Assembly (NCBI GenBank): GCA_025093555.1 | Contig: JAIWNF010000028.1 | Location: 124,001-188,000 of the forward strand | DNA from: Circinella umbellata | Lineage: Eukaryota > Mucoromycota > Mucoromycetes > Mucorales > Lichtheimiaceae | Length of the DNA stretch: 64,000 bases | Direction of reading: 5' to 3' | Part shown: positions 12,214-23,158 of the stretch, one piece after another | Position numbering within the stretch: the stretch's first letter is position 1 | Layout: the number at the start of each line of letters is the position of its first letter | Translations under genes and position numbers: made by a program | The notes under the pieces: model-generated | What the model was told of the DNA's origin: nothing | Seen by the model: only the letters and a program-made list of their open reading frames with translations | The model's database searches: none

Positions 12214-13640
12214 TTATGAAATATGCGTTTGATTTGAGATAGAAATAGTCACAAAGAATGGTTGATGGTAGCGTGTATAAATAGTATTGTTTAGTTGTGG
12301 ATTAACGAACAATGCTTTGATGAAAGGTGTAATAAGAGAGTTTGAAATAAAAGATTTCTTTGTTGGAGGATAGGCATCGACACATAAATTATTGCGATCA
12401 TCGCATGTTGTTCTTCTAAGTCAATCAAATTATGCTTCATCATGATATATTTGTTAATAAGGTCCCACGTACCATTAATAGAGGACAAAGGTGATAGTGA
12501 CAAATAAAATTCAAAGCTCTATATATGACACATCCTGTTATTAATTGATTCGATTGTAATTTCTAATACCTAATACCTAATTTATGGTTACTTACAATCT
12601 ATCGACTTTTGATATCGGTCTAAGTTTTATTGCACATTCAGTGACATAATTACGGTATTTCAGAAAGTCCTTGGCAATATCGACAGCATCCATTACCCAC
12701 TATATGCAATAACCATATTAGCAACAGCTTTTAATCAACAATAAGGAAACAGGAATATTAGTGTTCATTTTCGTTAAAAGTTAAATACAAACCTTGGTTG
12801 CATTTTAAGGTAATTCATATTGTTCTGTTAATCATGCTCCAACTAGATAATCATAATATATCATACTTTTATCTTCATCGGGTGATTTTGATTTTGATTC
12901 CGATTCAGTAAGAGTAGCATAAAAAGAACTTGAATCAACTGATCATATAGTGTTGTTTTAAAATTTACAACAGAAACATATAAGAAAAAAAAAACAGATA
13001 TATATTTCGATTTCATAAACACAGCATATCTAATCTTACTGAGGATATGACATTATTGTTGTCGTCCATAGAATCAGCCTTTCTCTTTTTTGGTGTATAT
13101 TGTTCAGCTAAAAATGCTATAAAGTCAATTTCTTCATTTTCTTTAATATAATAATAATATTATTCAGCCCCCCCCCGTCTACTCCAAGAAGAGTACTCTT
13201 TACCATTGAATGTATGGGGCTACTGTCTCTTGAAAAACTCTTATTTCTCTAAAAAAATATAATCACACAAAGTCATACGTAGTTAGTTTCTATCGTTGAC
13301 GTCGTAATAATTTTCTAACCTGCGCCCATATGATACTATTTCGCTTAGTTACCTGCTGTTCCTCTTTATTGCCAAAAATACTTGCGGGAAGCTGACAGTA
13401 CCCCGTTGTCAACGCCAGAGAGAGCTGCATTGACATTGTACGTATGGCTTTCCTTCGCGTGATTATTGGTCAAATTCTCGTCCTTATCAAAGTCATCGTA
13501 TACAGTTAGATACTTTAATAACTTGTATCATAAATGTCCACAGAATCAAACGCTTGAAAAAACTCACCCTCATAGCATTTAACAAACAACCAGCATTTGT
13601 CTTTTCAACTTCTGAACTCGATTTCTTTAAAGTTTACATC
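12214..13640 (-). pseudogene. unidentified repeated-family gene, copy B, with decayed upstream exons
   Basis: Copy B carries the same two exons as copy A. Exon 12699-12596 (WVMDAVDIAKDFLKYRNYV, donor GTAAGT) is followed by an exon from 12518. One missing base near 12475 (TTAATGG against TTTAAGGG in copy A) breaks the frame. After it, the pieces KHNLIDLEEQHA and VDAYPPTKKSFISN...LFVNPQL appear in different frames. Upstream on the same strand are further coding-like pieces with splice signals: near 13640-13569 (SSEVEKTNAGCLLNAMR), 13436-13353 (GYCQLPASIFGNKEEQQ, donor GTAACT), 13248-13204, near 13140-13035 (includes basic PKKRK) and about 12950-12880 (acidic/serine-rich). Joining them needs frame changes, so I call it a pseudogene or misassembled gene. 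Function unknown. Confidence 0.4.
12402..12685 (-). repeat. inverted repeat copy B (pairs with 9388-9666)
   Basis: Reverse-complement counterpart of 9388-9666, with a conserved intron inside. Differences include a duplicated TAGGTATT in the intron and one exon base missing relative to copy A. Confidence 0.85.
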
Positions 13641-14305
13641 TTGTTCGTAGTCATTCATGATGGTGGCCAACTTGGGACTGTTTACAATTGCTTTTGATTG
13701 TTCAAAAATGACCACCCTTTAACATTATTTATGGAAAAGAGTTTGTCGTCTTTTTTTAGTCTTCTTCATATTGCAGAAAGTGTCCATAAGTATATAGGGA
13801 AAAGAAAGATGAATATGAATTGGCATTGTATACAGGATATTTATTTTTTCTCTCCCTTCAGTGATATTAAATGTTGCCTTCCTTTCTTTCTTTCTTTTAC
13901 CAGAAAGGATGGAAATATGGGTTATACAGTTGTGGCATTGAGGAGCCATTCAAACCTAAACTTAACTGCCCCTTATTTTTAAGCAGACGACTTTTTAACA
14001 TATTTATTATATTAAAATGGAGAGGTTGGATAGTAATCAAGAGAATTGGTTTGTGATTATCTTACATATCTAATATATCATTACTCCAATTATATGGATA
14101 CACACTAAAATCTTTACCTGATAATAAAGATAGCACTATACAGTATTATCTCTAATTCATTTCGTTATAATAGTGTATTATTGTCATTTTGCAGAGACAT
14201 ATACTGAAATATTCTAACAGCAGAAGGGTTTTTTTTTATTATACTATTCATGTATACATATTTTTATTTTTCAAAAAAAAATTGATTCTTGTCTCCTTGT
14301 TTAAT
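13641..14305. other. intergenic, 3' side of IDH1
   Basis: AT-rich spacer between the decayed family copy and the IDH1 stop codon. Open frames on both strands (13698-13982 +, 13949-13725 -) overlap each other and lack convincing composition. No gene is supported. Confidence 0.5.
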
Positions 14306-16219
14306 TTAAAGTGCACTAATAATAGCATCTGTAAATTCACTTGTGCTGTTACTGCCTCCTACATCTCGAGTTTTGACCTATTGTTTTTTAAAAGATTATA
14401 TATATCAGAAATTATACTTCTTTGTATATGATGGTAGACATTGCTGACACGAGATATCTCGATCCCTTCCGCATCTTTTTTTTTTTCAGTATCTACGTAT
14501 ACGTACCTTTCCACTTTCAATAGTACGATAAACTGCATTAGAGATACGGTTTGCATGTTCTTCTAAACCTAAATGACGTAACATCATGACTGAACTCAAG
14601 ATCATGGCAGTTGGGTTAGCTACGTTGCTTCCACTAATATCAGCGCCAACGTGACGACAGCCAGGTTCAAAAACCGCAAATTCTCGACCCATATTAGCAC
14701 CTGGGATTAAGCCTAAAAATGTATTTTTTTTATGTTATCAGCCTCCCCTTTTTCCCTCATAGTTTGACGAACGGTTTATTAAAAAAAATCTTTACCTGGA
14801 CCTCCAACTAAACCAGCACCCTATATATAACAAAGCTGAGTAAAAGAAAATAGAGCAAGAATAAAAAAAAAAAGAAGATTTTATATATAAACTCGAAAGC
14901 AAATACAACTTACAACATTCGAAAGAATACTTCCATACAAGTTAGGCATAACCATAACATCAAATTGTTGCGGGCGTGAAACAAGTTGCATAGATGCATT
15001 GTCAACGATCATATCATTCAAAGTGATTCCAGAACCTTCATATTCCTTTGCAATGTCGCGGCATGTTTTTAAAAACAAACCATCACCAAGTTTCCTTTAT
15101 TTATATGCAGTAGTTATTTAGAAACAGTACCAACACATATACACCGACAGATATACATAATAATAGCGAACTTACATGATGTTTGCCTTGTGAATACAAG
15201 TAACCTTTTTACGATTGTTTCTAAGAGCAAAATCAAATGCGAAACGCGCGATACGTTCTGTCTTTGCTCGAGTAACAATCTTCAACGACTCAACAACACC
15301 AGGGAATGACTAAAAAGAAAAATAATATAGTCATCAGTTGTAGATATATCAATTGGAAAAAATAATAGTAAAAGTAGCACCAATGACAGCGGCTACACAA
15401 CTGACCTGATGTTCAAGACCAGAATATTCGCCTTCAGTGTTCTCACGAATAATAGCAAGATCAATACCTTGGAATCTCGAAGGAACGCCGGGTATGTTTC
15501 TAACCAAAGAAATGGATCCATAAATATCGAGATCCTATTGAAACAGAAATTTCATATTCATATTCTTTTATATTGAGTATATATTGGATTCATTGTACGG
15601 AGCCTAATATTTTTTCCAGCGGCGATTTTTTTTTTGCGTTACCTTTCGCATGGATACATTAAATGAAGCATGACCTAATTTCGATACAGGAGTATATAAT
15701 GTGCCTTTAAGACCCACTTTATTACGACGAAGGGATTCCAAAGTATCTTTCATCAATGTATCTCCTGAAGTAACATGGCCCGACAAATCAAATTGCTCCC
15801 ATTCAATAGGTGCCTTAGATGCTGCAAACACTGCTTTGACAGCTTCGGAAAGTTCTTTACCGACACCATCACCCGGAATTAGCGTCACGGTGTTCACGGT
15901 CTTGTCTCTCTTTTCTCTCTAAATAATAGAGTTCTTATGTTAATTAGTTTACTATTTCTAATGCCAGATTCAGTCATTGATAATTTTTTCTTTTGTTGAT
16001 ATCGCAATGATACTATACAGCTTGTTGAGCCAATGAAGGTTTTGAGGCAACGTTTTTTGTAGCAAAAGTTCGCGTTGTCAAAGCCTATGCAGAAAAAAGA
16101 GTATAATGGGTCACTATACTTAATTCAAAAAAAGAAGCGCGTTACTTATAATGTATTATTCATATTACCTTGGCAACAATGTTGCCACGTAACGGAGTAC
16201 CATGAACAAGTTTCAACAT
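14306..16219 (-). CDS. IDH1: mitochondrial NAD-dependent isocitrate dehydrogenase, subunit 1
   Basis: Nine exons: 16219-16169, 16084-16019, 15918-15643, 15534-15406, 15309-15176, 15094-14914, 14820-14796, 14712-14507, 14377-14306; 379 residues, close to the usual 350-390. The first two exons give a basic/hydroxylated presequence (TTRTFATKN) typical of mitochondrial import. The dehydrogenase core shows [34 protein letters not shown] and [11 protein letters not shown]. Further on are [25 protein letters not shown] and the C-terminal [22 protein letters not shown] and the GVGKE start match the IDH1-type (regulatory) subunit rather than catalytic IDH2. It acts in the TCA cycle as part of a hetero-oligomer. 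Exon 7 is only 25 nt. Confidence 0.95.
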
Positions 16220-16353
16220 TTTATTTATTTATTATTGAGTGAAGTTTAGAAGATAAAAGGTTGAACGGGAAAAAAAAAAAAAAAAAGAACTGTTCCATAC
16301 GCCAAAGAAAGGTGTGACGTCCATGCTATAAATTCAGCTTAACTGCATATTAT

Positions 16354-18249
16354 TTAGCCGCGTGACCGATGTGATCCACAGTAAATTGGTTTTCCAGAAG
16401 GTGTATACTGAAGATGTATATATTAGTATTACTTTGACACCGAGTCTTCTTATTTTCTCTGCACATCCTGACTAACTAACCTGATAATTTTCATCAAAGA
16501 CAAGGCCTGATGGTAATACGACACTCCTGTAAAAGTCTGTTTTTTATGGCAAGATTAGCATAAATTTCACAATGTGTCTGAATTTGTAACTTACTGCTAC
16601 ACTGATATCCAACCCTGCAAAATATACAAATATATATAATTCAATTATTGACGATTTTTTTTTTCAATATAAGCGATTATGTACGGTTTCAAACTTACCG
16701 GTGAGGTATATAGCTTGCAAACAGACCCCACTAATCAATATACATAGATTCGTTAATACATGCTCACTTTTCGCTCGGTTAGTAATACTTTATTTACCTT
16801 ATCACCACATCCATGAGTCCTCGCTGTCTATTGTTGTATTTTATACTAGTCAATTATTACATTTTACACTAAAACAACGCTCATATCCTAAAATTTACCT
16901 CTAAAAACAATTTCTTCTCTTCTTCTGACCATTCATTAGTTAATTGTTCCTATATCAATAAGGAAAATTTTTTAGTAATAAGACCCACTGGCATATATGT
17001 ATATTAATATAAAACATACAACGCCTGGTTCAGTGTGTCGATAAAAATATGCATTCGGATTTTTCTTAAACATTTCTTTTGCAATAGCCTGTATGATGAC
17101 AAATCCATCAGTTTGAAATTAGTGATACTATGTTTAATATATAAATGTCCAATAATATAGTTTAGAATACATTCACCTTGGCATCAGTCCGTGATGCACG
17201 ACCCTTTTTCTTTCCTGTACCAAGAGGGTCTTTATATGAAAAAGAACCGCCACCATTTTTTTCCCATGCTTCAGCCGCTGATGTCTCAAATCCATGTTTT
17301 TCCATCAATACTGGATTGATCCAACCTAATAATAGAAAAAATGAAATTAAAAAAGTAACTTCTTCAATATCACTCATTATCGCTATTATCTGCTGTAACT
17401 AATCCTGGATAAGATGTATATTCTCTATTTACCTGTATAATGACCATCTGTTCTTATTGCATTATTTCGTATTTCTTCATCAAAGTATTCATCTGGTTTC
17501 AATAATTTTCCATCCCATAGTTCTTCTTCAACGGCCACAAGTGCTTGAATATCGGTCTGATAAATGATACATTAATCACTAATTAGTTTTTTTTTCTATC
17601 TGTATTCAATCTTATCATTGTTTGAAAATTCATACTTCAGCTCCTCGGATCGTTTCATCTCTATCAATTTCAATTTTTGGTGCGTCAATACCTCGTAAAC
17701 GTGATGACTTTCTTGCTGGTAGTACAACTTTTTCTCGTTTTTTTGTAGGTTTTCCTTTTCAGAAAATGAACAAAGTAAATAATATTTAATCATTGATATA
17801 TAATACAAAACTCCTTTGCTTTAATAAATACATACTGATTTTTTTCTTTGTTTTGACAGATATACTTTTTTTTTAATAATAACATAAATGTTTAAGTCAG
17901 TTACAATTGAAACATACTCCAATTCAAAAAAGAAAAAAAAAATTCAGAAGAGAATGGTGAGAGGAAGTGCTTTTTCTCTTACTCTTCAGGATCTTTTTTT
18001 GAAAATACTGTCGTTTCTTTCAATGCAGAACGTGCTTCTGTCAAATTGAATTGAGCTAGAAGCTCCCGATTATGTTCAATGTTCTTTTGACGTTCTATTT
18101 CTGTTAAAAAGGGGAGGGTTTCCATTCCGAACGCATTGTGTAAAATCGCAATATTATATAAATAATGAATTCATTGACTTTTATAGATAGTGCATGTGAT
18201 TATTATATTTACCATAATCATTAAGTCCATAATCATTAAGTTGTGTCAT
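16354..18249 (-). CDS. Myb/SANT-like domain protein, 13 exons
   Basis: Exons: 18249-18213, 18100-17983, 17864-17836, 17754-17636, 17556-17433, 17325-17177, 17088-17020, 16949-16899, 16827-16798, 16730-16699, 16614-16595, 16536-16481, 16407-16354; 295 residues, all junctions in phase. The N-terminal third has a basic KKKIRKPTKKR stretch and KSSRLRG, a motif shared with some WD/chromatin proteins. The middle holds KDPLGTGKKKGRASRTDAK. The C-terminal part (from EWSEEEKKLFLE through WGLFASYIPHR to YQCSNFYRSVV) is a Myb/SANT-type helix set with regularly spaced Trp/Phe. It is probably nuclear and DNA- or chromatin-associated (inference). Exons of 20, 29, 30 and 32 nt make it hard for gene finders. 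I do not know a characterised orthologue. Confidence 0.82.
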
Positions 18250-18591
18250 TGTATATTTTTTTTTTGTTAAAAAAAACCACTGAAAGGCGAGCTTGAAAAT
18301 TCTCACAGGAAATCACAACAACGCGTTTTCGCTGTCTAGGAACGAAAGTGCGCGTCTTAATTTTTCAAATTAAGGATACTTTATTATTTTAGTTGATTGA
18401 TCGAAATTGATCTACTTTCCCGCGACCTGTAAATAAATTTTTATTATTATTATTATTATTTAACAAAGAAAAAAAACAATAGAGAGTGAAAAAAAAAATA
18501 ACGTAAGGATTGTATATATACTATCAGAAACTATAATAAAGGGGAAAAAAACAGAAAAAGGAAAAGAAAAAGAAAAATAAAAGAGGAGAAA
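18250..18591. other. short spacer upstream of SANT gene
   Basis: A 342-bp AT-rich spacer lies between the SANT gene start and the stop of the NOL4-like gene. It contains a TTA trinucleotide run near 18441-18462. It probably carries the SANT gene promoter and the neighbour's 3' UTR. Confidence 0.5.
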
Positions 18592-20773
18592 CTAGTTGTA
18601 GGAAAATAAGGGGTCCTGTTGTTGATGTGATAATTTTTGTTGATAATGCGACAGAATGAATGGAGTGGAAGAAGGATAGGTTGGTGTTATAGGTGTAGTA
18701 GAGGAAGAAGAAGTGACAACTGCAGCAGCTGCAGCAGCTGCCACTGTTGTAGGGCTGGATTTTACAGAGGACCTATCTTCTTGTTTATGTTGTTGTTGTT
18801 GATTATTATTATTATTATTCATAAGCATAGTATTAGATTCATAAGAGTCATCTTGATCTTCTTCTTGATATGATGATGTTGATGATAAACAAGGGCGGGA
18901 AGAAGAATATTGTTGTTGTTGCTGTTGTTGAGACAGTGCAGTATAGTAAATATTGTGATGAATAGAGGAAGAAGAGTGAGGTGGATTTGTTGTTGAATAT
19001 AAATTGTTATTAGTGTTGTCTGAATTATTGCGATTAGTTGGAGAAGAAGGATAAAAGTAATCATAAGAATCATAGGCTTCTTCTTTAATAGTGTCGTAAG
19101 GTGCGTTGTTCATAAAATGCGGTTGTTGTTGTTGTTGTTGCTGCTGTAATGATGTATAAGTATGTTGCTGTTTGTTGGTCTCCATTAATGAATGGGTCCA
19201 GTGTTGAAGATCATTACCTCCAGCTGTAGGTGTATGAATAGAACATGCTGAAGGTGATTGGTCATAAGAATTATCAAAGGGCGAAGAAGGGGTTGATCCC
19301 GATGCATCATCAATGAACGCAGGGGAGTAAAGTAATGCAGAGTTGCTGTGCATGGTTTGATACAACCAAGGCTGGTGGTGTGATTCTTCATGTTGATTAT
19401 TATTGTTCGTATTATTATTCCAGCAGGATGTTTGCTGTTGCATATCTGGTAAGGAATGGTATTTTTGCTCCGTCATCATATTGTTATTATTGTTACAATT
19501 ATAATTGGAAGATGTTGACGATGATGGTTGATGTAATAATTGTGGTAATAAAGGTGGTGATGAATGTATTTTCTCAGAAGTTGTTGCAATACCATAAGCT
19601 GGAGGTGTATCTGGATATTGCTGATAGTTCTGATGGTTTGTGCCAATACTAGTATCATTTTCATTTTTTATAGTGATAGAAGTAGCATTGACCAATGTCG
19701 GACTTTGGCATCCATTCCTCCGTGTTATGCAAAACGGACAATGCCGGACAAATCGCGCAATGAGCTCTTTTGGAATCCACGAATATCTTTTACGAACCTA
19801 TAAAAAGCAACCGGGGGTGGGGGAAGAAATAAGGGTTTAAATATGGGAGGGTTAGTATTTTCTGTGTTTGTTTTACTTTTAGCATTAAAAACTTTTAAGA
19901 GTTATATATAAAAGAAGAAGGGAATAGTAATAGTATCGTGTTTTGCCAATAAGTAGAAAAAAGGGGTGCACATTGTGTACAAAATAGAGGGCACGGTCCA
20001 TCATTTAAAAATGATTTACAAAAAAAAAACAAACTTACCAATGCCGAAGTTTTATCTCTACCTCCATGATGAACTTCACGATGAGCACGAACAAGAATAC
20101 CATAAATATGTTCGCGCATAGCAACGGGTTTATTGTCATGACATACTACGTCAACTTTATCAGCTGTCACGAGTTGAAACATTTTCTTGACCCAGAATCG
20201 AAATTGAGCCGTGGAAATAGCAGTGTTACGAGGATCCTTAAGCACTTGAAGTATTAACTCATATCGCTGACGATCAACCAATGCTTTGTCACGTTTTTTG
20301 GTAGATAAATTTTGTAGATAATCTTGGACAATACTATCAAATTCCAGAGGACGTGGAAATTGATCTTGATCATTTAAAATAGTAGTAGTCCTATTGTTGA
20401 CTAACTCACATGGGGTTCCTTTCTGCTCTGGTGGTGATGGTGGTGAAATCATACTAACACTTCCTTTAGGATGATACTGATGGTGGGGTTGTTGAATTAC
20501 ACCAATCATATCATCTACTACTGGTTGCTGTTGTTGCTGTTGCAATAAGGCCGGTGGTGGAAGTGGTACCGAGGGAAATGAATTAGAAGAAAACGTATTG
20601 GGTGCAACGCGAAATGGAGAACGATAGAGACAACCATCAGATTCATTGAGAGTGGGTAAGAGTAAATCAATACTTGCTCTTGATTTATTATTGAACAAGG
20701 ACGAATCACTATTATATTGATAGCTTGGCAAAGATGTCGGGCGAGCATGGTAATCATCGTTTGTCGTTGCCAT
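18592..20773 (-). CDS. NOL4-like regulator with HHCC (integrase-type) zinc motif
   Basis: Two exons, 20773-20039 and 19797-18592, give 646 residues (donor GTAAGT, acceptor TTTATAG, phase 0). Residues about 145-245 form a helical block (FDSIVQDYLQNLSTKKRD, FRFWVKKMFQLV). It runs into His231-x3-His235-x29-Cys265-x2-Cys268, spanning the intron. This HHCC arrangement is that of integrase zinc-binding domains, and HHGGRDKTSALVRKRYSW is typical of them. The combination resembles nucleolar protein 4 (NOL4) and related host genes. No integrase catalytic core follows: the remaining ~380 residues are low-complexity (poly-Q, poly-N, Ser-rich, Ala8). It is probably a nuclear regulator; DNA or RNA targets are unknown. 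Confidence 0.8.
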
Positions 20774-23158
20774 TGTTGTAGTTTATAAAGAGTAATAATT
20801 AAATAATGCTTATAAAATCAAGAGAAAGAAAGACAAATATACACAATAATATATGTTACAATAAGGAAATTGTGAAGAAAAGAAGAATTAGAAGAAAAAA
20901 GGAATAAGAAAAGAGAGTGGAATAAAGAGAGAATATTAATGTGTTTTTGTATATTAAAAAGAAGTTGAATAATAGTAAAACAACAAACAAAACAAAAAAA
21001 GAAAAGAGAAGAATAAAAAGAGCCTCTTGAAAAGGAGTTAAAAAGAAGAGATAAAATATGTAAGAAAAAAAAAAAAGGTCAAAGCGACAAGGAGGCAACG
21101 GGGCTTCTCTTTATTTAGAAGAGAAGGGATTCTAATAAATAAATAAAAATTGTAAGAGTAAAAATGAAAAAAACGTTATATAACATTTGGCGGGAAAGCT
21201 ATTGCATTGGAATTTTGTTCAAAAAAAAAAAAAGTAACTGAATCCGAAAGAATGGTGGAGGAATTGTTGTTATCTGTTGTTTCATTATTTAATATTAATA
21301 TTTTATAATTTTTCTCTTGCAGATATGCTTTCTATCCGCTTAAATGATGTTTTCTTCTTATTAATGACCGCATATAACTTTGTACAATAATATACATAAC
21401 ATAACGGCATGAGGGCATGAATTATGTCACCATATTAACGAAGGTTTCTCTCTTTTCTCTTTCTTTCTCTTATTAGTATTAGTATGCATAGCAAAGTTAC
21501 ATATGTAACTTTCATTTTAATTTTTTTAATATTATCTGTTGTATATAATTCTTGCTGTTGTTAAATACCTTTGTTTTTTTTTGTTTTTGCTTTATCAAGT
21601 TTAATATGTAAGAGTAAACAAATACATATATTAAGTATTAATATATGTTGATGAGTACTAAGGAGTATGTACAATAATATAATGAAATATATTACATAGT
21701 AAAAATCACTTTATTTTTATATTACGTATTATTGATCGCATAAGTGAAAACAGCTTGATTGTATGTCATACCGGAAGGGAATTAAGATGACCCTTATGAA
21801 ATGAAACACTCTTTGCTTTATTGTTACTTTATGAAATGTGAATGTATGTCTGTATCAAAGATAGAAAGAGATACACATACACATACATACACATATACAC
21901 ATACACAATAATAAAATGCGTTTAGTTTTATTCATACATGTACATATTCTGTCTTATTCCTTTTAGACATCTTTTTCTTTTGCTATTAAGTATATATACG
22001 TACTTATATGTATCTCCGTAGAATATTATTATTATTATTATCATCGTCATCACCCCCAAGAAAACCATAACCCCTCTTCCCCCACGTCCTTTCCCTTATT
22101 TATCCTTTTGAGCCCCTTTGAAAAAAAAAAAGCATGATCCACCCCCAACATTTTCCCTTTGCAGTTATTATGTTTTATTACCAGAAACTCCGTTTTTCTA
22201 ATGCTTCCATGCTTTATATATTATTCTATTTATTGAACGTGAAAGATTCGTCTCGTTTCATAGGAAAGAGGAAGGAAAAATATTGATCCAGCATTTTATA
22301 TACGGATATTCTTTATAAACCCCTATTCTGATGTACATAGTTTACCAATAATATGATCGTGTTTGGTATGTTGAAGCATGTATACTTACACTTATACAAT
22401 TTAGTTGTACGCGCCATCAATGTTGGTCTGTGCGTCCATTTATACTTCAAAAAATACAAAACTATTTTTTCTTCTAACTGAAGGAGAGTGACTAATCACA
22501 AAAAAAGCTCTTTATTTTTCTTATTATTACGTATTAAATAAATTATTATGAAATAATACACATAATATATATTATAAAGCATACACTTTTAATGCATTAC
22601 AAACAATTAAATTAAAAAAAAAAACTTCACCACGAATACACACCCACAAACTCTCCCCCAATTTAAACGAGCCGATGCAAAAATCGATACCAATAGAATG
22701 ACATTTTATTCCTGTAGTCAAGTTTACAATACTTTTTCTGCCATACAATTATTATTAATTGACTGTTTTTTTATTTATTTATTTCACACACGTATATATG
22801 TACAACGTATTTGATTTACTCCTCCGTCGTCATTCACTTGATAATGATAAATTAAAGAATATAGAATGTTAACCAATATTTTTGTTTTCATATCAATAGT
22901 TTTTTTTTTTTTGCAATGAAAAAATTATGTTGTATACCCTGTATAATTACAGTATATACAAAAATTATATAATATTTTTTATGAGAATCTACAAAACAAA
23001 TATGTTTTTAGAAAAAGGTAAAAAAAAAAAAAAACAAATGGGATTAGAAAGAGTTTTAGCAAAAATAAAGTAAAGAATAATGATAATAATAATAATAGTA
23101 ACAGTAAAAAAGGGTGTCAAAAAGGGTATGCGTGTCATTCATTCATCATCTAATAAAA
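20774..23158. other. long AT-rich upstream region of the NOL4-like gene
   Basis: About 2.4 kb without a supportable exon. It is rich in T and A runs, with a T/C-rich stretch and several ATTATT runs. Much of it is likely promoter/5' UTR of the NOL4-like gene and 3' UTR of the RapGAP gene. Confidence 0.5.
21871..21906. repeat. ACATAC/ATACAC simple repeat
   Basis: Alternating purine-pyrimidine ATACAC/ACATAC units in the intergenic region between the NOL4-like and RapGAP genes. Confidence 0.8.
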
